Shown piece after piece: positions 10,099-17,536 of a stretch of 42,884 nucleotides of DNA. The notes under the pieces are model-generated. The model saw only the letters and a program-made list of their open reading frames with translations. It did not search any database and had not been told where the DNA came from. The DNA comes from Chitinophagaceae bacterium. GTDB lineage: Bacteria; Bacteroidota; Bacteroidia; Chitinophagales; Chitinophagaceae. Numbering within the stretch: position 1 is the first letter of the stretch; each line of letters opens with the position of its first letter. Both the position numbers and the translations under genes were made by a program. The DNA lies in contig JAGFIS010000027.1 in assembly GCA_024103425.1 (NCBI GenBank), positions 1-42,884 of the forward strand. The letters run 5' to 3'.

Positions 10099-12298
10099 CT
10101 TCTTTAAGATTATTTACTACGGTTTTTATTTTAGCAAGCAATTCCGAGTTATTGCATTTATTCTCCAGGGGAAGTACTCTGCCCAAAAAACCTGCTCCAT
10201 CATATTCAAAATCGATAACACAAGATGTATTATTGTTTTCAAACGTATATCGTTCTTTGTATTGTAGGTGTTGGATGTCGCTTATAATCTCATCATCTGA
10301 TAATCTCTGCCGGATAGAATCGAAGAGTTTCTTCAAAAAGGGCTTCTCTTCTTCAATTGCTACATCAAATTCAATTTGTGTTAAAATACCTTCAATGTTG
10401 TTCCTGTTTACTACAATCGGAATAGCACACTCTAGTATTTTTGTGATGTTTTCAAATAACTCATCAGAATTGGTCTGGGCAGGGAGTTTTTGAAAATTTG
10501 TTTTAAAAACATTCTGACCGTTTACCCAATACTTAAAAGCTGCTGTTTGGTCTTCTCTTTGGAAAATATATCGTATCTCATAACCTTTTCTTTCCCATCC
10601 GACAATATCAATGTAGTGCTTCTTTAAATTGTACCATCTGTAAATAAAATGGTCTTGTATGGTTAAAGGTGCATCAGCAAGATTAAATTCATCCAATTTT
10701 GGCATTGCCTCATTGATATCAATGGTTGCTTCTGGCTTAGTTTGTCCTGTCAACTCATTGAAGGCTTGTTGAACATTCACGTCAATAAAATTCATTCGGG
10801 AAAAGGAGGAAAAATAAGGCGGATTGATGCAAAACAATTTTTTGGATGCTCTGGTAACTGCTGTGTATGCCCAACGGTAAAACATATTATTACTCCTGCC
10901 TTGAATGGTTTGGTGGCCCGTATAAAAATTGAAGTTTTGATTTGCGCCATAATCCCAAAAAACAAAGGCGTTTGCCCATTCACCGCCCTGGGCCTTGTGG
11001 CAGGTTACTGCATAACCGTATTTCAAAAGTATGCAGTTGAAATACTTATCATTAATAATGGCTTCCTTAAATTCCTCTGTTCCTTTCTTGAGTTTGGGAT
11101 GCCTGTTTTTGAAATCCACATAAAGGGCTCTTTGTTCTTCTGACTTTAGGTAATTATCGCCATACAGATAATTTTCCAAAATATATCCGTTTAAAGTTTT
11201 TGGCTGATTATTTTCATCAGGTAATACTAAGCTTACTCGTCTCCATGTTAACGTTACGCTTTTTTTCTCCCCCCCTTTAGTGTAAAATGTAACTTCTCTG
11301 CTTTCTTCTGACGGGTCGGCTTCTGAGACAACAGCAAATTCTCCGTTCATGATTCCCAAACGATAGTTATTACCGCCGATGATAACAGTATCAGTCGGTT
11401 GAACAGGAAAATCACCTCCAAACTTATCCCTTCGGATAGCAGTATTCAAGTCAAGTGCTGTCTTGTTTTTGTAGCAAATAATAATTTTTTGGTCTTTCTG
11501 TGACTTATAGGTTTCCAGATAGTCATGATAAGCAGGGTTAAAAATATCCCTCTTATTTTCTCTTAAGTCGAAATCATTAAAATAGCCCGAGGTAAGGCAC
11601 TGTCTGATTTTGGTGGCTGAGGTCAAAATTCCATTTTCAGCGTCCTGACGTTTTACCTCTTTCATCTCCGCCCGCGAAACAGATACTTTGTATGTTTCAT
11701 TCAAATATTCCGGGTCAAGTGCGGGAGAGAAGTTCATATCGATTGGGGGCAACTGTGCCGGATCGCCGATGAAAATGATTTTGCTTGTTGTGGTAGTTTC
11801 CTGAATTCTTCCATAAGCAATAAGGTCGCGTAGTAAATACCCGCTGCCAAACTGAAAAAATTCACCTTGACTCAAAACATCACTTACCATAGATGCTTCA
11901 TCTACAATAAGAATGGAATTATGAACCTCGACGTTGTTTCTGATTTTATATTGATAAAGAAAAGAAATATCCTTTTCTTCTTTACCTTTTTCTATTTCCT
12001 TCAATTCTTCAAAACTGTAGATGCCTTTATGGACTGTTGTAGATTCAAAGCCTGTTTTCTGATTGATGACTTTAGCCGCCCTGCCGGTGGGCGCCATTAA
12101 TTGATATTTCTTCTCCAATGATTGAAGATATTCCACAAAACCTTTGAGCAAAGTGGTTTTACCACTTCCTGCATATCCCTGAAGAATAAACACCCGCACG
12201 TCACTTTCTAAAAAGTTAGCAAGTTTTTCCAACGCATTGTGCTGGTCGTTGGTGAGGTTGATATGTTGGAAATGGTTGAAGATGTTCATAGCTTTCAT
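10082..12298 (-). CDS. SF1 RecD-like DNA helicase
   Basis: A 738-residue superfamily 1 helicase. Visible motifs are Walker A GYAGSGKTT (residues 41-49), motif Ia APTGRAA (69-75), Walker B ILIVDEASM (129-137), motif III FIGDPAQLPP (176-185), motif V YAVTCHKAQGGEW (429-441) and motif VI AYTAVTRASKKL (477-488). This order is that of RecD2/Dda-type 5'-3' helicases. The last 200 residues are an extra region without a recognised motif. It is not RecD of RecBCD: no recB or recC is nearby, and the partner is the overlapping TPR/CSD gene. A promoter-like box and a TGCA-N7-TGCA element lie directly upstream, so this pair may have its own regulated transcript. Confidence 0.88.
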   Translation of the reverse strand: MKAMNIFNHFQHINLTNDQHNALEKLANFLESDVRVFILQGYAGSGKTTLLKGFVEYLQSLEKKYQLMAPTGRAAKVINQKTGFESTTVHKGIYSFEELKEIEKGKEEKDISFLYQYKIRNNVEVHNSILIVDEASMVSDVLSQGEFFQFGSGYLLRDLIAYGRIQETTTTSKIIFIGDPAQLPPIDMNFSPALDPEYLNETYKVSVSRAEMKEVKRQDAENGILTSATKIRQCLTSGYFNDFDLRENKRDIFNPAYHDYLETYKSQKDQKIIICYKNKTALDLNTAIRRDKFGGDFPVQPTDTVIIGGNNYRLGIMNGEFAVVSEADPSEESREVTFYTKGGEKKSVTLTWRRVSLVLPDENNQPKTLNGYILENYLYGDNYLKSEEQRALYVDFKNRHPKLKKGTEEFKEAIINDKYFNCILLKYGYAVTCHKAQGGEWANAFVFWDYGANQNFNFYTGHQTIQGRSNNMFYRWAYTAVTRASKKLFCINPPYFSSFSRMNFIDVNVQQAFNELTGQTKPEATIDINEAMPKLDEFNLADAPLTIQDHFIYRWYNLKKHYIDIVGWERKGYEIRYIFQREDQTAAFKYWVNGQNVFKTNFQKLPAQTNSDELFENITKILECAIPIVVNRNNIEGILTQIEFDVAIEEEKPFLKKLFDSIRQRLSDDEIISDIQHLQYKERYTFENNNTSCVIDFEYDGAGFLGRVLPLENKCNNSELLAKIKTVVNNLKEVGYVV

Positions 12299-12326
12299 TC
12301 TTTAGTGCAAAGTAAAGGTGCTTTTG

Positions 12327-12341
12327 TGCAGTGAATGTGCA
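12327..12341 (-). promoter_or_regulatory. Candidate operator (TGCA-N7-TGCA) before the helicase gene
   Basis: In the 45-base gap between the receiver-protein gene and the helicase gene, TGCA occurs at 12327-12330 and 12338-12341, 11 bases start to start. This spacing also occurs twice between the retron and the WYL gene. Reading in the direction of the helicase gene, a TAAAATTTG box (12353-12345) precedes it by three bases, as at the retron promoter. A further TGCA lies at 12306-12309. It is proposed as a WYL-regulator binding site; this is inference from repetition and placement. Confidence 0.55.
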
Positions 12342-12343
12342 CT

Positions 12344-14602
12344 TCAAATTTTACCTTTAAATCTAGGATCTGCCATTAAGTCTTTAAGACTTTCTTCAAG
12401 TGTCCGCCTTTTTAGCCCTTTATCAATATTATTTATATTCATGTTTTTAATATCAAGGAAATATTGTAAAAAGGAAAGGATCATAAATATTTCGTCATCA
12501 TCTACGAAGGAATCTGAATTCTCTTTATCATAATGACTAACTTTTGTGTTCCTTATATTCCTAATGGCAGACCAATTGTGAATACTAGAATTAATATTTC
12601 CTAGTCTGAAAATAAGTAGAGAAGAAACTATAAAATTTATATCAAACCTCTTCCATTTATTAGAAATTTTAAAATTACTCTCTTGAATTTCATATTTATG
12701 ATTTCCCGTCATAGTTATTGCGGTAAGCATTTTATTGCCTTTGCGCTGGGCAACACAAACATCTTCTTTGTTTTTTACTAAAAATTCAACCCCTTCCTCA
12801 AACACACTATCAAGTTTTACAAATTCTTCGATGATTAAAAACAGTTGAATAAAGACATAATTTTTATACTTAGGTTTGTCCCGAGAGATTTCAAACAAAC
12901 TAAATGCAACATCTAAATTGTTAATTGTGTTTGTTTTAAACTTATCCTCATACTCCAAAGCAAGTTGTTTAATAAGAGCTGCTTTTCTATAGAAAGATTT
13001 TAATTTTTTAGCCTTATTTGAACAGATTTCTATGGATGTAATTAAGTCATCTATAGTTTGAGACTTCGATTCAATTTTCTTAAAAATAAATGTATCTACT
13101 CCAGCCTTTTGAAGAGCTTTTAAATTCCAAATTTTATTAGTAGCAGAAAAACCAACAATCTGTATTCCGGGGTTGTATTCCTTAATCTTCTCAATTAATT
13201 TAACGCTTGACATTTCATTTGGATTTTCTTTTGCAAAATCCGATGTGCTAAGACGAAAATCTAAAATCACAATATCAATGTCTTCGTGTTTGATCTTTTC
13301 AAGAGATTCACCCACTATTTCTTCAGCGGTTTTATTTCTAAATCCGTCTCCCAGATAGTCTACCCAAAAGCCATTGGAGCCTCCTAGAATTGAAGCAAAT
13401 ATTTTATACCAGCCTTTGCTGGACTCATCATCTATTAGAAGAATTTTTGGCTTTGAATTTGTGTTAATTTCAAGATCATTGGCGCTTGGTTGATCTGTAC
13501 TTTCTATAGGATGTATTGTGTTTAAATATTTAAAATAAAGGTTGTTTTTTACAATGTCAAAATTCTTTTGGAGTTCTTCATTCTTTTCAATACCCAATAG
13601 TTTAGACCATTGATAAATAGCTACTTCATTGGTAATAGCATGGTTATCATCGTAATTAGAAGGCGCTTTCAAATTAAGCTTAGATATTTCGCTTGATAGG
13701 ATTTCTTTTGCAAATTTTTGTTTTTCTTGATTAGCTATTCTCTCAAATTCTTTTTTTGAAATTCCTACATAAAAAACATTTCTCGTTTTCAAAATATCGA
13801 AAAATGGGTTAGCCATAAGCTCAGCCAATTTCATTACACCATAAATGTAGATATTGGCTGTTTGATTTAATCCTTCCGTACAGCGAATATGTGTTGCTAA
13901 TCTTAAGCCATTGTAATCTGACAAAGATTTACCAAAACAAAGCGGAATGAAAATATGTTGATACTCGTTATTTTTAAATGCAGCTTGAATGGATTCCGAA
14001 AAATCATCGGGAAAATGATTAAAACTATTTCGAGAAAGAAGAAAAATATCAGCACCATTAACAGGATTAGTCATTTCCACTTCGGCAAAATCCAAAAACA
14101 ATGTTTTACCAGTAATTGAAGCAGATTCCTCATCATCCGTATAATCTCGTGCGTCCTCAAGTCTTTTTAGAATCTCTTTTTCTATTTCCGGATTCTCACC
14201 ATAAAGTAAATATTTTAAATCTGCCTCTCCTTTAGTATATTGATTTATAAAAGCCTCAAGATTCTGGTAAAGTATAGAAACAGGTAGATAAGCGATGTTG
14301 TCAGATATCACCCTTTCGCTTTTACTACCACTAAAATATACTAATAGATTTTGTTTCCTTTTAGAGAATTCTTCTATTTTTTTTCTTTTATCTATTGCCT
14401 CTTCCTTCAGGCTTGTTTGATCTATAAACGACTCGTGGTAGAGTATAGTATTATCTTCAGCAAAGATTTCTTTACTTCGTTGTGTGATTTCTTCCAGTGT
14501 GTAAATAGGGATAAGATAGCTACTGTAGTCTTTTAGTCTATCTTCTGTCCATTTATAATCTTTTGACTGTCTGTCTTTTTTATCGTCAATTAGATAAATC
14601 AT
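12344..14602 (-). CDS. Receiver-domain protein of the retron operon (putative effector)
   Basis: A 752-residue protein with a clear response-regulator receiver domain in the middle: acidic pocket ILLIDDE (Asp391-Asp392), phospho-acceptor in VILDFRL (Asp448), GFSAT (486-488) and the conserved lysine in IFKK (508-509). The N-terminus (MIYLIDDKKDR) resembles the start of a second receiver, but its acceptor strand reads ILYHESF, so it looks degenerate. The remaining ~220 C-terminal residues form a helical domain of unknown function; no DNA-binding output is seen. The gene starts two bases after the HK-like gene, so the two are co-translated and likely partners. It is A+T-rich compared with the chromosomal flanks. 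Confidence 0.72.
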   Translation of the reverse strand: MIYLIDDKKDRQSKDYKWTEDRLKDYSSYLIPIYTLEEITQRSKEIFAEDNTILYHESFIDQTSLKEEAIDKRKKIEEFSKRKQNLLVYFSGSKSERVISDNIAYLPVSILYQNLEAFINQYTKGEADLKYLLYGENPEIEKEILKRLEDARDYTDDEESASITGKTLFLDFAEVEMTNPVNGADIFLLSRNSFNHFPDDFSESIQAAFKNNEYQHIFIPLCFGKSLSDYNGLRLATHIRCTEGLNQTANIYIYGVMKLAELMANPFFDILKTRNVFYVGISKKEFERIANQEKQKFAKEILSSEISKLNLKAPSNYDDNHAITNEVAIYQWSKLLGIEKNEELQKNFDIVKNNLYFKYLNTIHPIESTDQPSANDLEINTNSKPKILLIDDESSKGWYKIFASILGGSNGFWVDYLGDGFRNKTAEEIVGESLEKIKHEDIDIVILDFRLSTSDFAKENPNEMSSVKLIEKIKEYNPGIQIVGFSATNKIWNLKALQKAGVDTFIFKKIESKSQTIDDLITSIEICSNKAKKLKSFYRKAALIKQLALEYEDKFKTNTINNLDVAFSLFEISRDKPKYKNYVFIQLFLIIEEFVKLDSVFEEGVEFLVKNKEDVCVAQRKGNKMLTAITMTGNHKYEIQESNFKISNKWKRFDINFIVSSLLIFRLGNINSSIHNWSAIRNIRNTKVSHYDKENSDSFVDDDEIFMILSFLQYFLDIKNMNINNIDKGLKRRTLEESLKDLMADPRFKGKI

Positions 14603-14604
14603 TG

Positions 14605-15879
14605 TTATTTCTTTTTAAATACTAAAATATGTTCAACCCCTTCGAAACTCTCGTATTTTTCTACAACTTTTCTTCTTCGAGGCCCATTTTTTACAAAATC
14701 CTTGTCCCAAATACTAACTTTTGCATAGTTGCCGTCACCAAAATCAGCCCGTACATAAAAATCACATAGACCATTTATTTGATTTCGTATAAGATTTGTA
14801 TAGGTTGAACCTATCCGCTCCAACGTGTTTTGAAGTGTCTTTTTGTATTTCGAATTCTTATGATAAATAGATAATTCAATTCCGTCGTTTTGTTCTTTTA
14901 ATTTCAGTTCGACTTTTGGTTTCTGGTTTTGACTAACTTCAATGATAAGACGAATAATTATATTATAAGCTTGAATAAGCTTATCTACATCTGTAAAAAA
15001 TTCAATGTTCTTAGGAAAAATTTCTTCGTTAATAATAAAATCTACTTTATCCACCCACTTATTTTGATTGTTTTGAAATAATAAAATATTGTGGAGGGAA
15101 TTGTCATCTCTAATATGGAATAAGCATTTAAAATAAAGAACTAAATCTGAAAAAGTTCGAATTCTATACTCGTTCTCATATTTACCATTTTTGGGAATAA
15201 CCTTTGATTTAATTACTTTTCCTATGCTTAGATTAGACTTATCAGTAAAATTTTTCTTAAGTCCATCAATAGGGTTAGGCGGGCAATTGTTATTATGTAC
15301 CACCCAATCGTTAATAACTTCTTCATTAGCCCAATTAAATGCTATATTTTCAGAACCCCAGTAAGGAATTTTTTCTCCTTTATGATCTTTACCTGTTAGA
15401 TAACCTCGTATTAAGGCTTTAATTTGATAGGGAGCGTATTTATACTTTTCTTCAATCTGTTTAAAATTCTCAACTATTTTTTTGTAATACAACTTGAAAT
15501 CATAATAAGTTTCTGTACCACATGATATATTAATCTCTTTAAGAGCATCTTGATCAATTAAGTGGCAAGTGTATTTAAGAATAAGATCCTGGTTATAATC
15601 ACGTAAGAACTTATAAAGATTCGATGGATAAATATATGACGGCAGTTTTTCTTCCGGTTCTGGCTCTTGGCTTTCTTCTTCATTGGGTGGTTCAATAGGC
15701 GGTTGGTCTGCGATATGTATATTTAAAACTTTCTCTATCTTCTTCACCCTTTCTTCCAAGCTTCCTTCGATGTCTAACTCTTTACCAATAAGTAAATAGA
15801 GTCTTTCTCGTTGGTTCTGACTCAGCCTTTTGTCTTGCAACAAATCTTTTATAAAATCATATTTATTTTCGTTTGGCAT
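14605..15879 (-). CDS. Putative HK-like ATPase partner protein of the retron operon
   Basis: A 424-residue protein of unknown family. The N-terminal ~50 residues (KDLLQDKRLSQNQRERLYLL) look like a small helical adaptor of the kind placed in front of bacterial conflict proteins. An acidic, proline-rich linker (58-80) follows. Residues ~295-395 resemble a degenerate GHKL/histidine-kinase ATPase: a helix with LIQAYNIIIRLI, a strand pair KVELKLKE…IELSIYHKNS and a final GLCDFYVRADFGDG strand. The phospho-histidine and clear glycine boxes are missing, so activity is doubtful. It lies 13 bases after the retron RT and two bases before the receiver protein, which supports a two-component-like pair. 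The domain assignment is my inference. Confidence 0.6.
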   Translation of the reverse strand: MPNENKYDFIKDLLQDKRLSQNQRERLYLLIGKELDIEGSLEERVKKIEKVLNIHIADQPPIEPPNEEESQEPEPEEKLPSYIYPSNLYKFLRDYNQDLILKYTCHLIDQDALKEINISCGTETYYDFKLYYKKIVENFKQIEEKYKYAPYQIKALIRGYLTGKDHKGEKIPYWGSENIAFNWANEEVINDWVVHNNNCPPNPIDGLKKNFTDKSNLSIGKVIKSKVIPKNGKYENEYRIRTFSDLVLYFKCLFHIRDDNSLHNILLFQNNQNKWVDKVDFIINEEIFPKNIEFFTDVDKLIQAYNIIIRLIIEVSQNQKPKVELKLKEQNDGIELSIYHKNSKYKKTLQNTLERIGSTYTNLIRNQINGLCDFYVRADFGDGNYAKVSIWDKDFVKNGPRRRKVVEKYESFEGVEHILVFKKK

Positions 15880-15892
15880 AGATCAAAAATTA

Positions 15893-17113
15893 TTAAAACA
15901 AATCACCAATGCTGATATCATTACTCTCTGTATGACCAGTAGAATCCTGCGCATCTTTTTTATAATATTCGTTCATTGCTTTTTCTATTCCTTCCTGCTC
16001 CCAGATGTTTAAAATTTGATTTAGTGGATTGGTTTTCTCCACCAACTTATCAAATCTTTTCTTCAACTGGGGATATGTGTTACCATTTTCTCCCTTCACC
16101 ATCTTCAAAAACTCCAATTTTCCATCCAGCACATTCACCAAATGTGCATTCACATTTTTCACATGACCTTTATCAGCAATGTAGTCCCGTTTAAAAATCT
16201 GTTCTGCTTTTTCATAGCCATACTTTTCCCAGTAGTAAAGCCATATACGGATTTGCTTTACATACCTTCTCCGGATATTTACCTTATCGTTGACAATAAG
16301 CCCTGTAACTTCCTGACGATAGCCTGTTTTCTGCAAACGGGTTTTCTTTGGGTTAATAACCAGTTTCTGATCTTCTTCAATAATTCGCTTTAGTTCCTTG
16401 TTGAATTCTTCATCTGTGTAGATGTTGTGCGGGGATGAAAAAGTAATGTCGTCAGCATATCTGGTATATGTTGCACCAAATCGCTTTGCAAGACCGGTCA
16501 ATCTTCGATCAAGCTTCTTACAAAGAATATTTGTCAATGTGGGAGATGTAGGGCTGCCTTGGGGAAGTACAGTTTTAACTTCTCCGTCAATCTCAAAAGG
16601 GTGGGTACAAAGGCTTGCTAATAAAAAAGCTAATGGCTCTTTTTCTCCTTTCAGGTTAAAAGGTTCAGACATGAAGCCCATCTTCACTCTGTTACGGTCG
16701 AAGGTGTGAAAGAAATCTTTTAAATCCATATTGAGAACATAATGGTGCCCCACATGCTTTTTAGCATTGTCAACAATTGATTTTTCCAAAACAAAACCTG
16801 TGGCAGCTTCATGCGCTTCGTACATGCACTGTAAGACAAAGTTGAGCGAGCGAAGGATAGACTTTAACCCCTTCACGGGTGCATTTATGGTCCTTTCTCC
16901 ACCCGATTTTTTCTTGATGGTAAAAGTCTGGTATCGCTTTTTACAGAGAACAGGATTGGCGTAATATGTCAGCGACTTCAACTGTATGGGTTTACACTTT
17001 TCACCATAAAGCATGGTCTTAGCATCACTTAATAGATTTACTAAGTCTTCCTTGCTTTGCAGTTCCGCAAATTGCGTCCTAACTTGTTCAATGTGGGCTT
17101 GTTCAATTTTCAT
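15893..17113 (-). CDS. Retron reverse transcriptase
   Basis: A 406-residue retron-type RT that would copy the adjacent msr-msd RNA into branched msDNA. Retron hallmarks are NAKKH (NAxxH, residues 116-120), the first catalytic aspartate in NMDLKDFF (Asp130), QGSPTSP (185-191), the active-site YADD (219-222) and the VTG triplet (269-271). The frame is open to an ATG at 17182, but the extra 23 codons overlap the a2 repeat of the ncRNA (17126-17147) and lie outside the conserved domain, so ATG 17113, 12 bases after a2, is chosen. It heads a compact operon with the HK-like and receiver genes. Related group II intron and DGR RTs are excluded by the NAxxH/VTG pair and the ncRNA. Confidence 0.93.
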   Translation of the reverse strand: MKIEQAHIEQVRTQFAELQSKEDLVNLLSDAKTMLYGEKCKPIQLKSLTYYANPVLCKKRYQTFTIKKKSGGERTINAPVKGLKSILRSLNFVLQCMYEAHEAATGFVLEKSIVDNAKKHVGHHYVLNMDLKDFFHTFDRNRVKMGFMSEPFNLKGEKEPLAFLLASLCTHPFEIDGEVKTVLPQGSPTSPTLTNILCKKLDRRLTGLAKRFGATYTRYADDITFSSPHNIYTDEEFNKELKRIIEEDQKLVINPKKTRLQKTGYRQEVTGLIVNDKVNIRRRYVKQIRIWLYYWEKYGYEKAEQIFKRDYIADKGHVKNVNAHLVNVLDGKLEFLKMVKGENGNTYPQLKKRFDKLVEKTNPLNQILNIWEQEGIEKAMNEYYKKDAQDSTGHTESNDISIGDLF

Positions 17114-17125
17114 CTTTAAATGTAT

Positions 17126-17147
17126 AAGAACTTTGAAAACACTTGCC
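17126..17147 (-). repeat. Retron a2 inverted repeat
   Basis: The 3' member of the a1/a2 pair that closes the msr-msd fold. It begins 13 bases before the RT start codon and lies inside the over-extended RT frame. It pairs with 17371-17391. Confidence 0.8.
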
Positions 17148-17370
17148 GGATACTCTATTTGTATTATTTCTACAATCGTCATGATTGAGTTTCAACACTT
17201 ATGTATCACTAGTATGCATCATATGCAACATTATATTACTGATGTTGATATCAGTAACAATTGTGCAAAAATGCCCAAGTGACATTCATCCCAACCGATG
17301 GTTGGGAAAAGATGCCGATCGTTGTTTCACTCCGAAGAATGAAACCAACACCCACGAATCAATATCTTGT

Positions 17371-17391
17371 GGCAAGTGTTTCAAAGAACTT
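17371..17391 (-). repeat. Retron a1 inverted repeat
   Basis: The 5' member of the a1/a2 pair, containing AAACACTTGCC on the minus strand. It begins about 40 bases after the proposed retron -7 box, which would give a short leader before a1. Confidence 0.8.
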
Positions 17392-17412
17392 TTGCAAAAT
17401 TGTTGTACTACT

Positions 17413-17440
17413 GTGCACTCAATCTGCATTTTAAAGATAC
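17413..17440 (-). promoter_or_regulatory. Retron promoter with candidate operator
   Basis: On the minus strand a TATCTTTA box (17439-17432), close to the Bacteroidota -7 consensus TAnnTTTG, is followed after three bases by TGCA-N7-TGCA (17428-17414; plus-strand text GTGCACTCAATCTGCAT). Transcription would begin near 17425 and run through a1, the ncRNA and the RT. A protein bound to the repeat would overlap the start site, which fits repression. No convincing -33 TTTG was found; a TTTC lies about 17 bases upstream of the -7 box. Confidence 0.6.
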
Positions 17441-17490
17441 TCCTAAAATTAATTTAGAAAATATCTTTCATCTTTCTTCAAAGGATAAAA

Positions 17491-17521
17491 GTATCTTTAT
17501 AATGTGCACTCTATCTGCATC
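17491..17521 (+). promoter_or_regulatory. WYL gene promoter with candidate operator
   Basis: A TATCTTTA box (17492-17499) is followed by GTGCACTCTATCTGCAT (17504-17520), which differs at one position in 17 from the copy in front of the retron. TGCA units are at 17505-17508 and 17516-17519. The element lies between the -7 box and the chosen WYL start, so autoregulation is likely. The two -7 boxes face away from each other about 50 bases apart, giving a divergent regulator/retron arrangement. Confidence 0.6.
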
Positions 17522-17536
17522 TTAATGCTTGTAGAC

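Larger units (their letters stand above)
17126..17391 (-). ncRNA. Retron msr-msd non-coding RNA
   Basis: Read on the minus strand, the RNA is flanked by a1 (17391-17371) and a2 (17147-17126). These pair as GGCAAGTGTTTCAAAG against CTTTGAAAACACTTGCC with one bulged base, then two mismatches and three more pairs. Inside are an msr-like hairpin (17349-17321: GTTGGTTTCA with TGAAACAAC, loop around TTCTTCGG) and a second hairpin with an 8-bp stem (17307-17289: TCCCAACC-ATC-GGTTGGGA). A longer imperfect msd-type hairpin spans 17266-17225, with TTACTGAT/ATCAGTAA at its tip, and a small one (CAATC/GATTG) lies at 17187-17173. It sits directly upstream of the RT, as in known retrons. The branching guanosine and the msDNA ends cannot be fixed by eye. 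Confidence 0.82.

Noticed and set aside
17291..17305. The CCAACC-GAT-GGTTGG palindrome as an operator
   Set aside because: It sits inside the ncRNA as a hairpin stem; it has no copy elsewhere at the island promoters.
17347..17380. Alternative hairpin AACAC-CCAC/GTGG-GTGTT overlapping a1
   Set aside because: It competes with the longer a1/a2 pairing, which fits the retron layout better; it may be a transient fold.
17185..17457. A 90-codon plus-strand frame over the retron ncRNA
   Set aside because: It is antisense to the msr-msd, Cys-rich without a domain pattern, and its codons simply mirror the hairpins.
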